18,129 nucleotides of DNA, from positions 1 through 18,129 of the forward strand of contig CAYWBI010000070.1 of assembly GCA_964456445.1 (NCBI GenBank), written 5' to 3'. A program made the translations under genes and the position numbers. A model generated the notes under the pieces. It had not been told where the DNA came from, did not search any database, and was given only the letters and a program-made list of their open reading frames with translations. Each line of letters starts with the position of its first letter. Position 1 is the first letter of the stretch. This document shows positions 1 through 7,728 of this stretch, in pieces. The DNA is from CAYWBI01 sp964456445 (GTDB lineage: Bacteria > Calditrichota > Calditrichia > Calditrichales > J004).

Positions 1-729
1 CTCCTGATTGAGACGAGATTGTATGAGATGCAGGTTCGTCGATCGCGCCCCCAGTTCCGAAGTAACCGCCAACAACTTTTTCTGGGCCGTTTTCATGGTA
101 TCTATTCCCGCGCGGATGGCGGTTTCATCGTTGGCCCGCAGCGCCGTTAATAAATCCGTCATTCCGCTAAACACACCCGTATCCATAATATCCTGACCTG
201 GAACATTGATTGCCACCTTTACCGTTTGAGAGTAAGAACGGTACACTTTCTTATCGTTCCCAAGATAAGAAACCACGCCGCTGTTATATGTAAATGGCGT
301 GTCGATCTTGGTATCGGTCCCGGCAAAAGTATTTTTATCCAGATACTTGGAATTTACAATGGAAACCCCTTCGCTTATCATAGTATCCAATTTATCCGCC
401 AAAGTGGAACGGATTTCCGCATCGGATTGTCCGTCCGCACCTTTATTGGCGATGTCCCTGGCCTGCAGGGTAATATCATTTAACGACTCCAACAAGCTAA
501 CTGAATTATTGATCTGGTTTTGGGCAGCTTTTACATTTTCGATATATTGGTCATTTTGTTTTTGTTTGTTTTCCAAACGCGCGGCCCGGCCATAGCGGGC
601 AGGGTCGTCCGATGCTTTGGTTATTGCCCTGCCCGATGAAATACGGGCTTGTATCTCGTTTAATGCAGAGCGTTGCCGGCTAATATTAAACAGTGTGTTT
701 CGTGAAAGCATGGTTTGGGTTACACGCAT
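1..729 (-). CDS. flgL: Flagellar hook-associated protein 3 (hook-filament junction), partial
   Basis: FlgL forms the second junction layer between hook and filament; it is exported by the flagellar type III apparatus. The visible 243 residues start MRVTQTMLSRNTLFN and continue with a flagellin-type N-terminal coiled domain, including SSGRAITKASDDPARYGRA, the FlgL/flagellin signature around residues 32-50, followed by long heptad-rich helices. The C-terminal part lies outside the window, so the gene is cut by the window edge and not broken. The start ATG at 729 is preceded by AAAAGGA at good spacing. It lies 32 bp downstream of flgK, the usual flgK-flgL order, and is surely in the same operon. 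Plain flagellin is the alternative, but the MRVTQ start and the position after flgK favour FlgL. Confidence 0.93.
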   Translation of the reverse strand, partial: MRVTQTMLSRNTLFNISRQRSALNEIQARISSGRAITKASDDPARYGRAARLENKQKQNDQYIENVKAAQNQINNSVSLLESLNDITLQARDIANKGADGQSDAEIRSTLADKLDTMISEGVSIVNSKYLDKNTFAGTDTKIDTPFTYNSGVVSYLGNDKKVYRSYSQTVKVAINVPGQDIMDTGVFSGMTDLLTALRANDETAIRAGIDTMKTAQKKLLAVTSELGARSTNLHLIQSRLNQE

Positions 730-761
730 AATTGATCCTTTTAAAACTTATCGTCCCTGAT

Positions 762-2120
762 TCATTTTAAATTTATCACCGTGGTCAACATTTCGTCCAC
801 GGTGGTGATTATTTTTGCAGACGCCTGATATGCCTGCTGGTATTTGATCATATTTGTCATTTCTTCATCCATGGAAACGCCGGTTACCTGATCCCTTTGG
901 TTTTGAAGTTGCTGGGTGATAAGCGCTTCACTGTGAGACATGAAAGCTGCGTTGTCCACATCACTGCCAATTTTTGTGATCAGGTTCGTCAAAAAACCAT
1001 TTGGCGTTTGGTTTTCTAACGAGGTATCATACTGTAATTTAAAAATTGATTCGGCAACTGTATTACTGCCGGCTCCTTCACCGGAGGCCCTTGAAGCAAT
1101 AAGGGTCGAATCTTGCTCTATGGCCGAACTTAAGCGAATATCGGACGCACCGCTCGTTACGTTCTTAAAAAACTCAATCCCCGTGCTCCCGGCGATATTA
1201 TACCCTTTTTTATGTATGGCATTCACCTGCTCGCCAACAGATTGTGCCAGGGCATTCAGCTTATCAAGGTATGCTGGGATTTTTTCATTATATACGTCGA
1301 TCATTCCAGCCAGGCTACCGCCGCCAATATCCGGTGCATAACTGCTGTCTTTAAACTGAACGGTGGCTTTATGCACATTGCCCGTTGTATCATATTTAAC
1401 TTGTAGTAGGTTGGCCTTGTTTTCGGAGATGAGGATATGACCGCCATAAAAAACGCTCACCTCCCCTTTATCACTCTCCTTTACATCAATATTAATCGTT
1501 TTGGAAAGATCGCTTATTACCTTGTCCCGTTCATCCAAAAGATCCGGGTTATTGTTCACCCGAATTTGCTGGTTTATATCCAACAATTTTTGCGCAGACT
1601 GATTGATGGTCTTTACCGTATCATTGATCTCAGGGGTCATTTCGCGCTGGAAACGAATGACACGGTTATATGTGCGGTTAAAGGTATCCGCCAGTAATTT
1701 TCCTTTATTACGGACAAGATTACGGGTGGAATCATTTTCCGGATCGTTCGATAATTGGTTCCATGAATTCCAAAATTGTGAAAGTACGCTGCTAAGGCCG
1801 CCTTCGCTATCATCGCCGAACACACTTTCTACTTGTCTTAGCAAAGTCTCCGTTTTATCGTACATTCCAAGTTGGTTGTTTTCCCGCCATAGGGCATGCT
1901 CGGCAAATTTCTGACGTAGCCGTTGCATATCGGTTGGTGAAGCTTCACTTCCGGCAAATCCGGCCCCGCTATTATTCAGGGTCAGGTTATGTAGATCAAC
2001 CCGCCTTCTTTTATAATTTTCATTGTTGGCATTGGCAATATTGCCCGAAGTTATATCAATGGCCGCTTGATACCCGGCAAGGGACCTTCTGCCAATTTCA
2101 AATAAACCGGAGATAGACAT
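762..2120 (-). CDS. flgK: Flagellar hook-associated protein 1 FlgK
   Basis: FlgK is the first hook-filament junction protein, exported by the flagellar type III system and capped onto the hook before FlgL. The 452-residue product starts MSISGLFEIGRRSLAGYQAA and carries the rod/hook-family N-terminal motif (ITSGNIANANNENYKRR, residues 24-40). It ends with the typical C-terminal helix (EEMTNMIKYQQAYQASAKII then TTVDEMLTTVINLK). Both terminal coiled-coil domains are present, so it is complete. At 452 residues it is clearly shorter than the roughly 550-residue enterobacterial protein, which suggests a reduced variable middle domain. The ATG follows AAAGGA. It lies between the FlgN-like chaperone genes and flgL, matching a substrate-chaperone arrangement. 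Confidence 0.96.
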   Translation of the reverse strand: MSISGLFEIGRRSLAGYQAAIDITSGNIANANNENYKRRRVDLHNLTLNNSGAGFAGSEASPTDMQRLRQKFAEHALWRENNQLGMYDKTETLLRQVESVFGDDSEGGLSSVLSQFWNSWNQLSNDPENDSTRNLVRNKGKLLADTFNRTYNRVIRFQREMTPEINDTVKTINQSAQKLLDINQQIRVNNNPDLLDERDKVISDLSKTINIDVKESDKGEVSVFYGGHILISENKANLLQVKYDTTGNVHKATVQFKDSSYAPDIGGGSLAGMIDVYNEKIPAYLDKLNALAQSVGEQVNAIHKKGYNIAGSTGIEFFKNVTSGASDIRLSSAIEQDSTLIASRASGEGAGSNTVAESIFKLQYDTSLENQTPNGFLTNLITKIGSDVDNAAFMSHSEALITQQLQNQRDQVTGVSMDEEMTNMIKYQQAYQASAKIITTVDEMLTTVINLK

Positions 2121-2148
2121 TCCATTTTCCTTTGTAGGTTATTTTACT

Positions 2149-2619
2149 TTAAAGATATAAACTTTCCCGGTGTTCATATCTATCCGGGCTACCCCACTCA
2201 CCAACATTATCAAAAACTTTCTTTTGCAAAATTTTATTCTGTTTGTGAATACGAAGCGACTTCTCAAATAAAGTCTTTAAACGCCGGCGTAAGTGGTTCC
2301 ATTGTTTTGCTTCGCTTACCGGCAGAGTAGATATCAGGGTTTGTAAATTTCTTTTTTCATGCGGATAACCCATGGAAGCAAACAGTTGTTTCAGGCAATC
2401 CTTGCGGGCGTTTTTAAGGGCTACAACCTTGCCGGAAACAATCTTTTCTACAGGCACTAATTTTTGCAAATCATCTTGCTCATTAAAAAGGATATATTGT
2501 TGCTTTTGGTTCAGCAACTGTAAAAGATAACCGTAGGCGCCAACTTCCTCAAGCAACGTTTGCAATAAATTGTTTCTAAGAGTTGCTTCAAATCCATTTT
2601 TGGTCTGATCTGCTTCCAT
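2149..2619 (-). CDS. flgN: FlgN-like flagellar export chaperone (second of a tandem pair)
   Basis: This 156-residue, cytoplasmic, almost wholly helical protein has the FlgN-family pattern: an N-terminal helix pair rich in L/E/Q (LLQTLLEEVGAYGYLLQLLN, residues 19-38), then a short spacer and a long basic helical hairpin (KQWNHLRRRLKTLFEKSLRI near residues 105-124) ending with N-rich turns (HKQNKILQKK). FlgN binds the C-terminal helices of FlgK and FlgL and keeps them export-competent, and this gene is directly upstream of flgK (28-bp gap). GGAG sits six bases before the ATG. The next gene upstream is similar in plan, so the two look like an old duplication or specialised pair. Family assignment rests on pattern and position; sequence identity in FlgN is always low. 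Confidence 0.72.
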   Translation of the reverse strand: MEADQTKNGFEATLRNNLLQTLLEEVGAYGYLLQLLNQKQQYILFNEQDDLQKLVPVEKIVSGKVVALKNARKDCLKQLFASMGYPHEKRNLQTLISTLPVSEAKQWNHLRRRLKTLFEKSLRIHKQNKILQKKVFDNVGEWGSPDRYEHRESLYL

Positions 2620-2630
2620 GTCTGCTCCGT

Positions 2631-3125
2631 TTAAACACCATAATCAACAATTGACACCGTATTTTCTTTTGTTGTCCCTTCAGCTGTATAAAGCCCGCCT
2701 TTTAACTCGTCCCTCGGATAATAAAACTGGATTATGTCTTGCACAAAATGTATGGATGTATGCAACAACATGGCATTTTCACGATTGAGGCGATGGATAA
2801 TGGCAGCCGAATTTTCGATTCGCTTTTTAAGAAAAACCCATTCACGTTTGTTGGCCGGATTTACTTCCAGGATAAAAGCGCTCAGGGTTATTTTTTGTGG
2901 ACAGCCCACGGCGGTAAGCGCTTCCCTTAGAAGACCATATCTCTCTTCGGTTAGTTTATTTCCTTGTTTAACAAGCGACTGTTCCATATTTGTTGCAAGG
3001 TTCAACTTTTCAATATTCCCATCTACAATGGCGTCCTGCTTTTTACGGGCAGCCTGCTGGAGGTTTTCATAACAGTTGGCCTCTTCGATTAAATGGCGAA
3101 ACAGCGTGTTATATTTATTGTTCAT
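2631..3125 (-). CDS. FlgN-like flagellar export chaperone (first of a tandem pair)
   Basis: The product is a 164-residue soluble helical protein. MNNKYNTLFRHLIEEANCYE is followed by a long helix with LATNMEQSLVKQGNKLTEER, a short linker with proline, then RLNRENAMLLHTSIHFVQDI near residues 114-133. The N.xLL..s..fvqd pattern at the third helix is typical of FlgN-family proteins. I chose the ATG at 3125 because GGAGGT lies eight bases ahead of it; an in-frame TTG six bases earlier is too close to that site. The gene overlaps the end of flgJ by 11 bp, suggesting translational coupling, and precedes the other FlgN-like gene by 11 bp. Which of the pair serves FlgK/FlgL cannot be told from sequence. 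Confidence 0.68.
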   Translation of the reverse strand: MNNKYNTLFRHLIEEANCYENLQQAARKKQDAIVDGNIEKLNLATNMEQSLVKQGNKLTEERYGLLREALTAVGCPQKITLSAFILEVNPANKREWVFLKKRIENSAAIIHRLNRENAMLLHTSIHFVQDIIQFYYPRDELKGGLYTAEGTTKENTVSIVDYGV

Positions 3126-3507
3126 TACCAACGACCTCCGGCAACTTTAAATCGATATCCTCTAACCCCATCATCGGGTTTTGGATATTTAGTGTAGGGG
3201 ACCCTCCATTGGCCTTAAGTGATTTATAGATAAAATCGGCCAATCCGATACCGCCATTATTTGATATTTCTTCACCCATCACGCTGCTAAACATCATTGA
3301 CGCCATATTTTGATGATCATCGTTTTTGTCTTTTGGTATGGTATTTTCCATGGCTTTTAGCATAAAAGTTAAAAACTGCCCTTCCAATTTTTTACTTGCA
3401 TTACGTAGCCGCGCATCCTCTTTATCTATATGGTCGGCGGGATGCCCGTTTTTTATAGGACCAACCGAATGGTTAAGCATTTTTAAATCGACGGATTTCA
3501 ACATCAT
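3115..3507 (-). CDS. flgJ: Rod-binding protein FlgJ, N-terminal domain only
   Basis: The 130-residue protein corresponds to the FlgJ rod-binding (rod cap) domain. The motif runs LRNASKKLEGQFLTFMLKAM (residues 35-54), then ASMMFSSVMGEEISNNGGIG and LADFIYKSL. The domain assists assembly of rod subunits in the periplasm. Unlike enterobacterial FlgJ (over 300 residues) it has no C-terminal peptidoglycan-hydrolase domain, so a separate muramidase must open the wall, as in many non-enteric phyla. It starts at one of two adjacent ATGs (3507 or 3504) after GGGGA, with the second having the better spacing. It lies nine bp after flgI and overlaps the next gene. Confidence 0.9.
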   Translation of the reverse strand: MMLKSVDLKMLNHSVGPIKNGHPADHIDKEDARLRNASKKLEGQFLTFMLKAMENTIPKDKNDDHQNMASMMFSSVMGEEISNNGGIGLADFIYKSLKANGGSPTLNIQNPMMGLEDIDLKLPEVVGNEQ

Positions 3508-3516
3508 CGTTCCCCA

Positions 3517-4713
3517 TTAATTAATTATCAACTGTGCGCGTAAAGCCCCGGCCTGTTTTATAGCCTGAAAAACCGAAATGATGTCACGTGGTTTTAATCC
3601 TATGGTATTAAGCGCCAGCGCCAAATCGCTTACCGTTGTTGTTTGCTTTATCACGGCTGCACGGGCATTCTGTTCTTCCGCAACGGTGTTGGTTACCTGG
3701 GCAACAACGGTTTGCCCGCCGCTGCTAAATGGCTGGGGCTGCGAAATAACCGGCGCGCTGCGTGTATGTATGGTCAGGTTACCATGGGCAATCATTACCT
3801 CCCCGATGGTTACGGCCCCACCGGCAACAATGGTTCCGGTCCGCTCATTTATAACCACGCGGGCTTCCGCGTCGGCCATAACGGACAACGCTTCTATAGA
3901 GGCAATATATTGAGTGGCGCCCTGCGGGCTTTTCAACGAATCCGGCAAGGTCAGTTCTACGATACCCGGGCCTATGGCTTTGGCATATTGTACGCTGTCG
4001 CTCCCCTGGTTTATGGCCATGGCAATATGGTTGGCGGTTGAAAAATCCGGGTCCAGTAAAAAAAGTTGTATTGGTTTTTGAAGGTCCAATTTTTGTGCGG
4101 GCGGTAATTTATTTAATGATCCCCCATCGGGGATACGCCCGACCAAGGCATGGTTTTTACGTAATTTTTCTCCTGCGCGGGTTTCGACATTATAGCCGCC
4201 AATAGAAAGAGGGCCCTGGGCCATGGCATATAAATTCCCCGCGGCATCCATCAGTGGGGATGGCAATAAAACGCCACCTTCAAGACTGGTGGCGTCGCCG
4301 AGGGAAGAAACAATGACGTCAAACCGCGAACCGACCGCGCTAAACGGGCGCAGCTTTGCAGATACCATTACGGCGGCAACATTACGTGTGCGCAACTGTT
4401 CTTTACGGACCGTAATCCCAAAACGCTCCAGCATATTGCTGATCGTCTGAATGGTAAAAACCGAGCCCCGGTTACCGGTTGCACGATCGCCTGATCCATT
4501 TAGGCCTACTACCAGCCCATAGCCGACCAATCCGGTTTGCATGGTGTTTTGAAAAGAGACAATATCCTTGATACGCACTTGTTGTGCATTAAGTGGGCTC
4601 TGAACCGTTCCGCTCAGCAACAGCAGCATAAGAAGCATATACAAGACCCGTCCAGCGTCTGCCCCACGCGCAATGACGGATCCATTGTTTAAAATCATCA
4701 TTAACTTTTTCAT
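3517..4713 (-). CDS. flgI: Flagellar P-ring protein FlgI
   Basis: FlgI forms the peptidoglycan-level ring around the rod. The 398-residue product shows the hallmark block just after the signal peptide: VRIKDIVSFQNTMQTGLVGY then GLVVGLNGSGDRATGNRGS (about residues 46-85). It also has ERTGTIVAGGAVTIGEVMIA near residue 290 and a typical C-terminal domain ending GLKPRDIISVFQAIKQAG. The signal peptide is odd: about 24 mostly polar residues precede the hydrophobic core (VLYMLLMLLLLSG), with cleavage likely after LNA. The ATG at 4713 is supported by AGGAACAGGCT just upstream, so the long n-region seems real, but a downstream start cannot be excluded. FlgI needs FlgA for ring assembly, encoded two genes upstream. 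Confidence 0.96.
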   Translation of the reverse strand: MKKLMMILNNGSVIARGADAGRVLYMLLMLLLLSGTVQSPLNAQQVRIKDIVSFQNTMQTGLVGYGLVVGLNGSGDRATGNRGSVFTIQTISNMLERFGITVRKEQLRTRNVAAVMVSAKLRPFSAVGSRFDVIVSSLGDATSLEGGVLLPSPLMDAAGNLYAMAQGPLSIGGYNVETRAGEKLRKNHALVGRIPDGGSLNKLPPAQKLDLQKPIQLFLLDPDFSTANHIAMAINQGSDSVQYAKAIGPGIVELTLPDSLKSPQGATQYIASIEALSVMADAEARVVINERTGTIVAGGAVTIGEVMIAHGNLTIHTRSAPVISQPQPFSSGGQTVVAQVTNTVAEEQNARAAVIKQTTTVSDLALALNTIGLKPRDIISVFQAIKQAGALRAQLIIN

Positions 4714-4722
4714 AGCCTGTTC

Positions 4723-5337
4723 CTATTTAAGCGCCAAGTACCCCAGCGCCGCTGCGACCATTCCGATACTAAGCACTTTTGTAAATAATCCACCAAAGAA
4801 ACCATCGTTTACCAGATTTGTGATCCCGCCTTTTTTATAGGTTATTTCGGCATTGGCGATATTGTAGGAAAAAACCGTGTTTGTTGTAGATATATCGCGC
4901 GGGCGTACAAAGCCATGTACTTCCATTGTATTTTCTTCACCGTTCACATCCAGGCTGCGCTCCCCTTCGATACGGTACATCCCTTCGGTGGTAATTTCTA
5001 CAATTCGCACGGTCATCCGGCCGGTCAACTTATCTTTTTGTGCCGTTCCGTCGTTACCGTTATAAGAGGTTCCCAGGGAAGAGCTACCACCAAACAAGGG
5101 CAGAAAACTGGCAACATTGCCACTGGCCTTGGCCGCCACATCCACCTTATTATTGGAATTGTTTTTTCTGCTGGATTCACGACTGGCGTTGGCGCTTTCT
5201 ACAATTATTACCGAGACTACATCCCCGACCTTATGGGCCTTTATATCCGAATAAAGGGAACTTTGTCCACTAAGCGATGCGATCCACAAAAACATCAACC
5301 CGCCGAGTGATATAAACAAATTATTTTTATTCATCAT
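4723..5337 (-). CDS. flgH: Flagellar L-ring protein FlgH (atypical, no lipobox)
   Basis: FlgH forms the outer-membrane ring of the basal body. The 204-residue product has the family core: SSLYSDIKAHKVGDVVSVII followed by VESANAS (residues 26-52), an N/S/K-rich stretch, then KLTGRMTVRIVEITTEGMYR, IEGERSLDVNGEE and VHGFVRPRDIS. The leader ends LWIASLSGQSSLYSD and contains no cysteine, so the usual FlgH lipoprotein modification is absent and signal peptidase I cleavage is expected. The end is also unusual: after the conserved ANAEITYKKGG block there is a glycine-rich turn and a hydrophobic helix (FTKVLSIGMVAAALGYLALK). Two adjacent ATGs follow AGGA; either may be used. The gaps to flgA and flgI are 12 and 9 bp. 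Confidence 0.93.
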   Translation of the reverse strand: MMNKNNLFISLGGLMFLWIASLSGQSSLYSDIKAHKVGDVVSVIIVESANASRESSRKNNSNNKVDVAAKASGNVASFLPLFGGSSSLGTSYNGNDGTAQKDKLTGRMTVRIVEITTEGMYRIEGERSLDVNGEENTMEVHGFVRPRDISTTNTVFSYNIANAEITYKKGGITNLVNDGFFGGLFTKVLSIGMVAAALGYLALK

Positions 5338-5349
5338 AATTCCTGTTCT

Positions 5350-6066
5350 TTATTGTTGATTAACAACCGCAAGGCCGGCAGCCTTGACCCGTGCCCTTAC
5401 CATGCGCCCCGTGGCGTCTAATTTCATTTTTATATTTTCATCCTTAAAACCATCTTGTATTGCGGTGCCAAAAGTGCTAACGGAAAGTAAACGGTTACGT
5501 ATTTCAACTTTTATACGTTCTCCTCTGTGCACAAGGGGAATCCTGCGCAAAAGACGTTTTGTAAGCGGCATCCCCTCTTTTATTGTCTGTTTTGCTTCCA
5601 GACCCACAAGCTCGGCGGCCTGCCCAAAATATGATTTCCAATCTTTGCCAAGACGCCTTTGTACCAAACGGACCATTCCGCTGGAGATAACCGTGCCGCG
5701 ACGAATGCCTGTGGTTGCTATAAGGATATTGCGGGTTATGGAGACATCCGTTGTAACCGCGACCTTTTTTTGGCGACGTCCTTTTGAAGATGAAAAAACT
5801 GCCCATACGGTTTGGTATCCCGGTTTCAGCTCTTCCCGTTGGGAAAAAATTTCTATCTTGGATTGTGCAAACTGTTCAAGATTCTTTGGTAAGCGTTTAA
5901 ATGTAATGTTTAAATCGGCCCCGGGAACATTTAGGCCCTCGGCAAAATACATTTTTGTAGTTTCTTGCAAGCGTTGCAATGCGCTTTGCCCATAAAGCTG
6001 ACTTGCCATTAACAAAAAGGTAATAAGAATTGATTTTACAGAGGAAGCGGATTTATTGGTCCACAT
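5350..6066 (-). CDS. flgA: Flagellar basal body P-ring assembly chaperone FlgA
   Basis: FlgA is a periplasmic chaperone needed for FlgI ring assembly. The 238-residue product has an N-terminal signal peptide (hydrophobic run ILITFLLMASQLYG, cleavage near YGQ-SA). A variable N-terminal half follows, then a SAF-type C-terminal domain: residues from about 115 (RNILIATTGIRRGTVISSGM), LVGLEAKQTIKEGMPLTKRL, LVHRGERIKVEI, and the final LDATGRMVRARV motif. No other start fits better than the ATG at 6066, although the purine-rich site (GGGG) is about 13 bases away and weak. It sits between flgG and flgH, a common non-enteric order in which FlgA is co-expressed with the ring proteins it serves. Confidence 0.92.
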   Translation of the reverse strand: MWTNKSASSVKSILITFLLMASQLYGQSALQRLQETTKMYFAEGLNVPGADLNITFKRLPKNLEQFAQSKIEIFSQREELKPGYQTVWAVFSSSKGRRQKKVAVTTDVSITRNILIATTGIRRGTVISSGMVRLVQRRLGKDWKSYFGQAAELVGLEAKQTIKEGMPLTKRLLRRIPLVHRGERIKVEIRNRLLSVSTFGTAIQDGFKDENIKMKLDATGRMVRARVKAAGLAVVNQQ

Positions 6067-6084
6067 AATTTTTTATAACCCCAC

Positions 6085-6870
6085 TTATCGTTTTATACTA
6101 TTTGTCAATGACATAAGCTCATCGGCGGTTTTTACGGCCTTGGCATTTACTTCATAAGCGCGTTGGGCCACGATCAGGTTTATCATTTCCTGGGCAACAT
6201 CTACATTGGATTTTTCCAGGTATCCCTGTTGCAGCGTTCCCATTTCATCTTCACCGGGGTTGCCGAATATGGGGTCGCCGGAAGCTTCCGTTCCACGGTA
6301 CAAGTTACCACCTATTGCTTCAAGCCCACCGGGGTTCATAAAAGAAACTAATTCTATTTGTCCCAATTCCTGCGGGGCGGTTTCGCCGTTCAGCCTAACA
6401 GAAACTACGCCACTTTGACTAATGTTCAGGCTCTGGGAATTTTCCGGTACCGATATATCCGGTGCAATTTTCAACCCGGAGTTGGTTACAATTTCACCAT
6501 TGGAATTCATCTTTAAGGAGCCATCGCGTGTATAACTATAGCTGCCGTCCGGCATCTGTACCTGGATAAAACCCTTCCCATTTATAGCTAAATCTAATGG
6601 GTTGTCCGTTTGGGCAATCGTGCCTTCGGAAAAAGACCGATAGGTGGAAATGGGCCGGTTTCCCAAACCTATTTGTATTGATGAAGGGTTTTCTTTCCCT
6701 TTCCCGCCATCCCGGTTTCCGGTTTGCATGGTTTCATAAAGTAAATCCTGAAACTCGATGGCATTCTTTTTATAACCGGTCGTGTTAACATTTGCCAGGT
6801 TATTGGCTATTACATCCACGTTCAATTGTTGAGCCGTCATTCCAAGTGCCGCGGTTTTTAAAGCTCTCAT
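6085..6870 (-). CDS. flgG: Flagellar distal rod protein FlgG
   Basis: The 261-residue product has the size and landmarks of FlgG, the distal rod subunit. The N-terminus is MRALKTAALGMTAQQLNVDV, then IANNLANVNTTGYKKN, the flagellar basal-body rod signature at residues 21-36. A central block with DNPLDLAINGKGFIQVQMPD and YTRDGS follows, and a C-terminal helix SNVDVAQEMINLIVAQRAYE then VNAKAVKTADELM. The conserved ends form the coiled coil that packs the rod tube. It is exported without a cleaved signal peptide. GGGAG lies upstream of the ATG, and flgF precedes it by 16 bp. Confidence 0.97.
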   Translation of the reverse strand: MRALKTAALGMTAQQLNVDVIANNLANVNTTGYKKNAIEFQDLLYETMQTGNRDGGKGKENPSSIQIGLGNRPISTYRSFSEGTIAQTDNPLDLAINGKGFIQVQMPDGSYSYTRDGSLKMNSNGEIVTNSGLKIAPDISVPENSQSLNISQSGVVSVRLNGETAPQELGQIELVSFMNPGGLEAIGGNLYRGTEASGDPIFGNPGEDEMGTLQQGYLEKSNVDVAQEMINLIVAQRAYEVNAKAVKTADELMSLTNSIKR

Positions 6871-6886
6871 TTAATTTCTCCCTTTA

Positions 6887-7600
6887 TTAACGATAGATGC
6901 CGACTTTATTTACAGCCGATTTATACGAGTCATCTATGGAACGGATAACCCTTTGCATACTTTCAAATTGCCGTTGCAACTCAACCAGGTCGATCATTTC
7001 CTGGGCAGCGTTTACATTGGAGCTTTCCAGAAAGCCTTGCTTAACATTTGGTTCATCCACTTGATAAAGCAGTGCATCGCGATCGGCAGTAAACATGTTC
7101 CCGCCGATTTTGGTCAATTTTTCCGGATCTTCAAAATTAGAGACATCCAGTTTATCGATATATACGTCATCGGCGAACACTTCCCCTTTTTCAGTGATCT
7201 TAATACTCTTGGGCTGACCGGAATCGGAAAAAACATTAATCCATCCACCCTCGCCCATCACCGCCAAACCCGACCGGGTACGTATCACACCATCATTATC
7301 GATTATAAAAGAACCGTTACGGGTATAGACCTGTTCATTGCCACGTTCAATGGTAAAAAATCCTTTCCCACTAAGGGCAATGTCAAGCGGATTGCCGGTT
7401 TCGGATAAATCCCCCTGCTTAAAATCAGTGCCGTGGGTCATGCTCTGGCTGATATCCATTTCATTGTCCAGGGTCTGAAAGAAAAGCTCATCTTTCTTAA
7501 AGCCCGTTGTCCCTAAATTTGCCAGATTGTTGGAAACCATATTGTTTCGGTCCACCTGCGCCATCATAGCCTGTTTAAGCTTTGTCAATTCTAATTGCAT
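6887..7600 (-). CDS. flgF: Flagellar proximal rod protein FlgF
   Basis: The 237-residue product is a rod/hook-family protein. It begins MQLELTKLKQAMMAQVDRNN, carries the basal-body rod signature (NNMVSNNLANLGTTGFKKDE, residues 19-38), then GNPLDIALSGKGFFTIERGN, and ends with the C-terminal helix SSNVNAAQEMIDLVELQRQF. A second rod gene (flgG) follows immediately, so flgF is the natural assignment for the first, slightly shorter one. I chose the ATG at 7600 because AGGA lies seven bases ahead of it and because it gives the normal rod-protein N-terminus; the frame stays open to a GTG at 7627, which would add nine unlikely residues. This is the first gene of the operon in the window. Confidence 0.92.
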   Translation of the reverse strand: MQLELTKLKQAMMAQVDRNNMVSNNLANLGTTGFKKDELFFQTLDNEMDISQSMTHGTDFKQGDLSETGNPLDIALSGKGFFTIERGNEQVYTRNGSFIIDNDGVIRTRSGLAVMGEGGWINVFSDSGQPKSIKITEKGEVFADDVYIDKLDVSNFEDPEKLTKIGGNMFTADRDALLYQVDEPNVKQGFLESSNVNAAQEMIDLVELQRQFESMQRVIRSIDDSYKSAVNKVGIYR

Positions 7601-7638
7601 AGGTCTTTCCTGTTGATTTTTTCCCACTCAGACACTCA

Positions 7639-7654
7639 TCAACAATAATGCCAA
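7639..7654 (-). promoter_or_regulatory. Possible sigma-54-like promoter of the flagellar operon
   Basis: Read on the minus strand the site is TTGGCATTATTGTTGA. It matches the -24 element (TTGGCA) well and keeps the ten-base GG-to-GC spacing, but the -12 element is TTGA instead of TTGC, a serious mismatch. Transcription from it would begin near 7628, leaving a leader of roughly 27 bases before the flgF ATG. An AAGAG/CTCTT inverted repeat with a five-base loop (7657-7671) lies just upstream. No convincing sigma-28 box was found. Confidence 0.28.
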
Positions 7655-7728
7655 ACAAGAGCGGAACTCTTCAGCTGTTTAATTTATAAGTATTTATCGA
7701 GTATGTATTGAACGGATAATTTTGCTAG

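Noticed and set aside
2679..2692. Fourteen-base sequence TTCAGCTGTATAAA shared with 7825-7838
   Set aside because: One copy is inside a coding region, and one match of this length is expected by chance in a window of this size.
3126..3131. TTG start of the first FlgN-like gene
   Set aside because: The GGAGGT site would be only two bases away; the ATG at 3125 is eight bases away.
7601..7627. Extended flgF start at GTG 7627
   Set aside because: It has no Shine-Dalgarno and adds nine residues not typical of rod proteins; the ATG at 7600 has AGGA at proper spacing.
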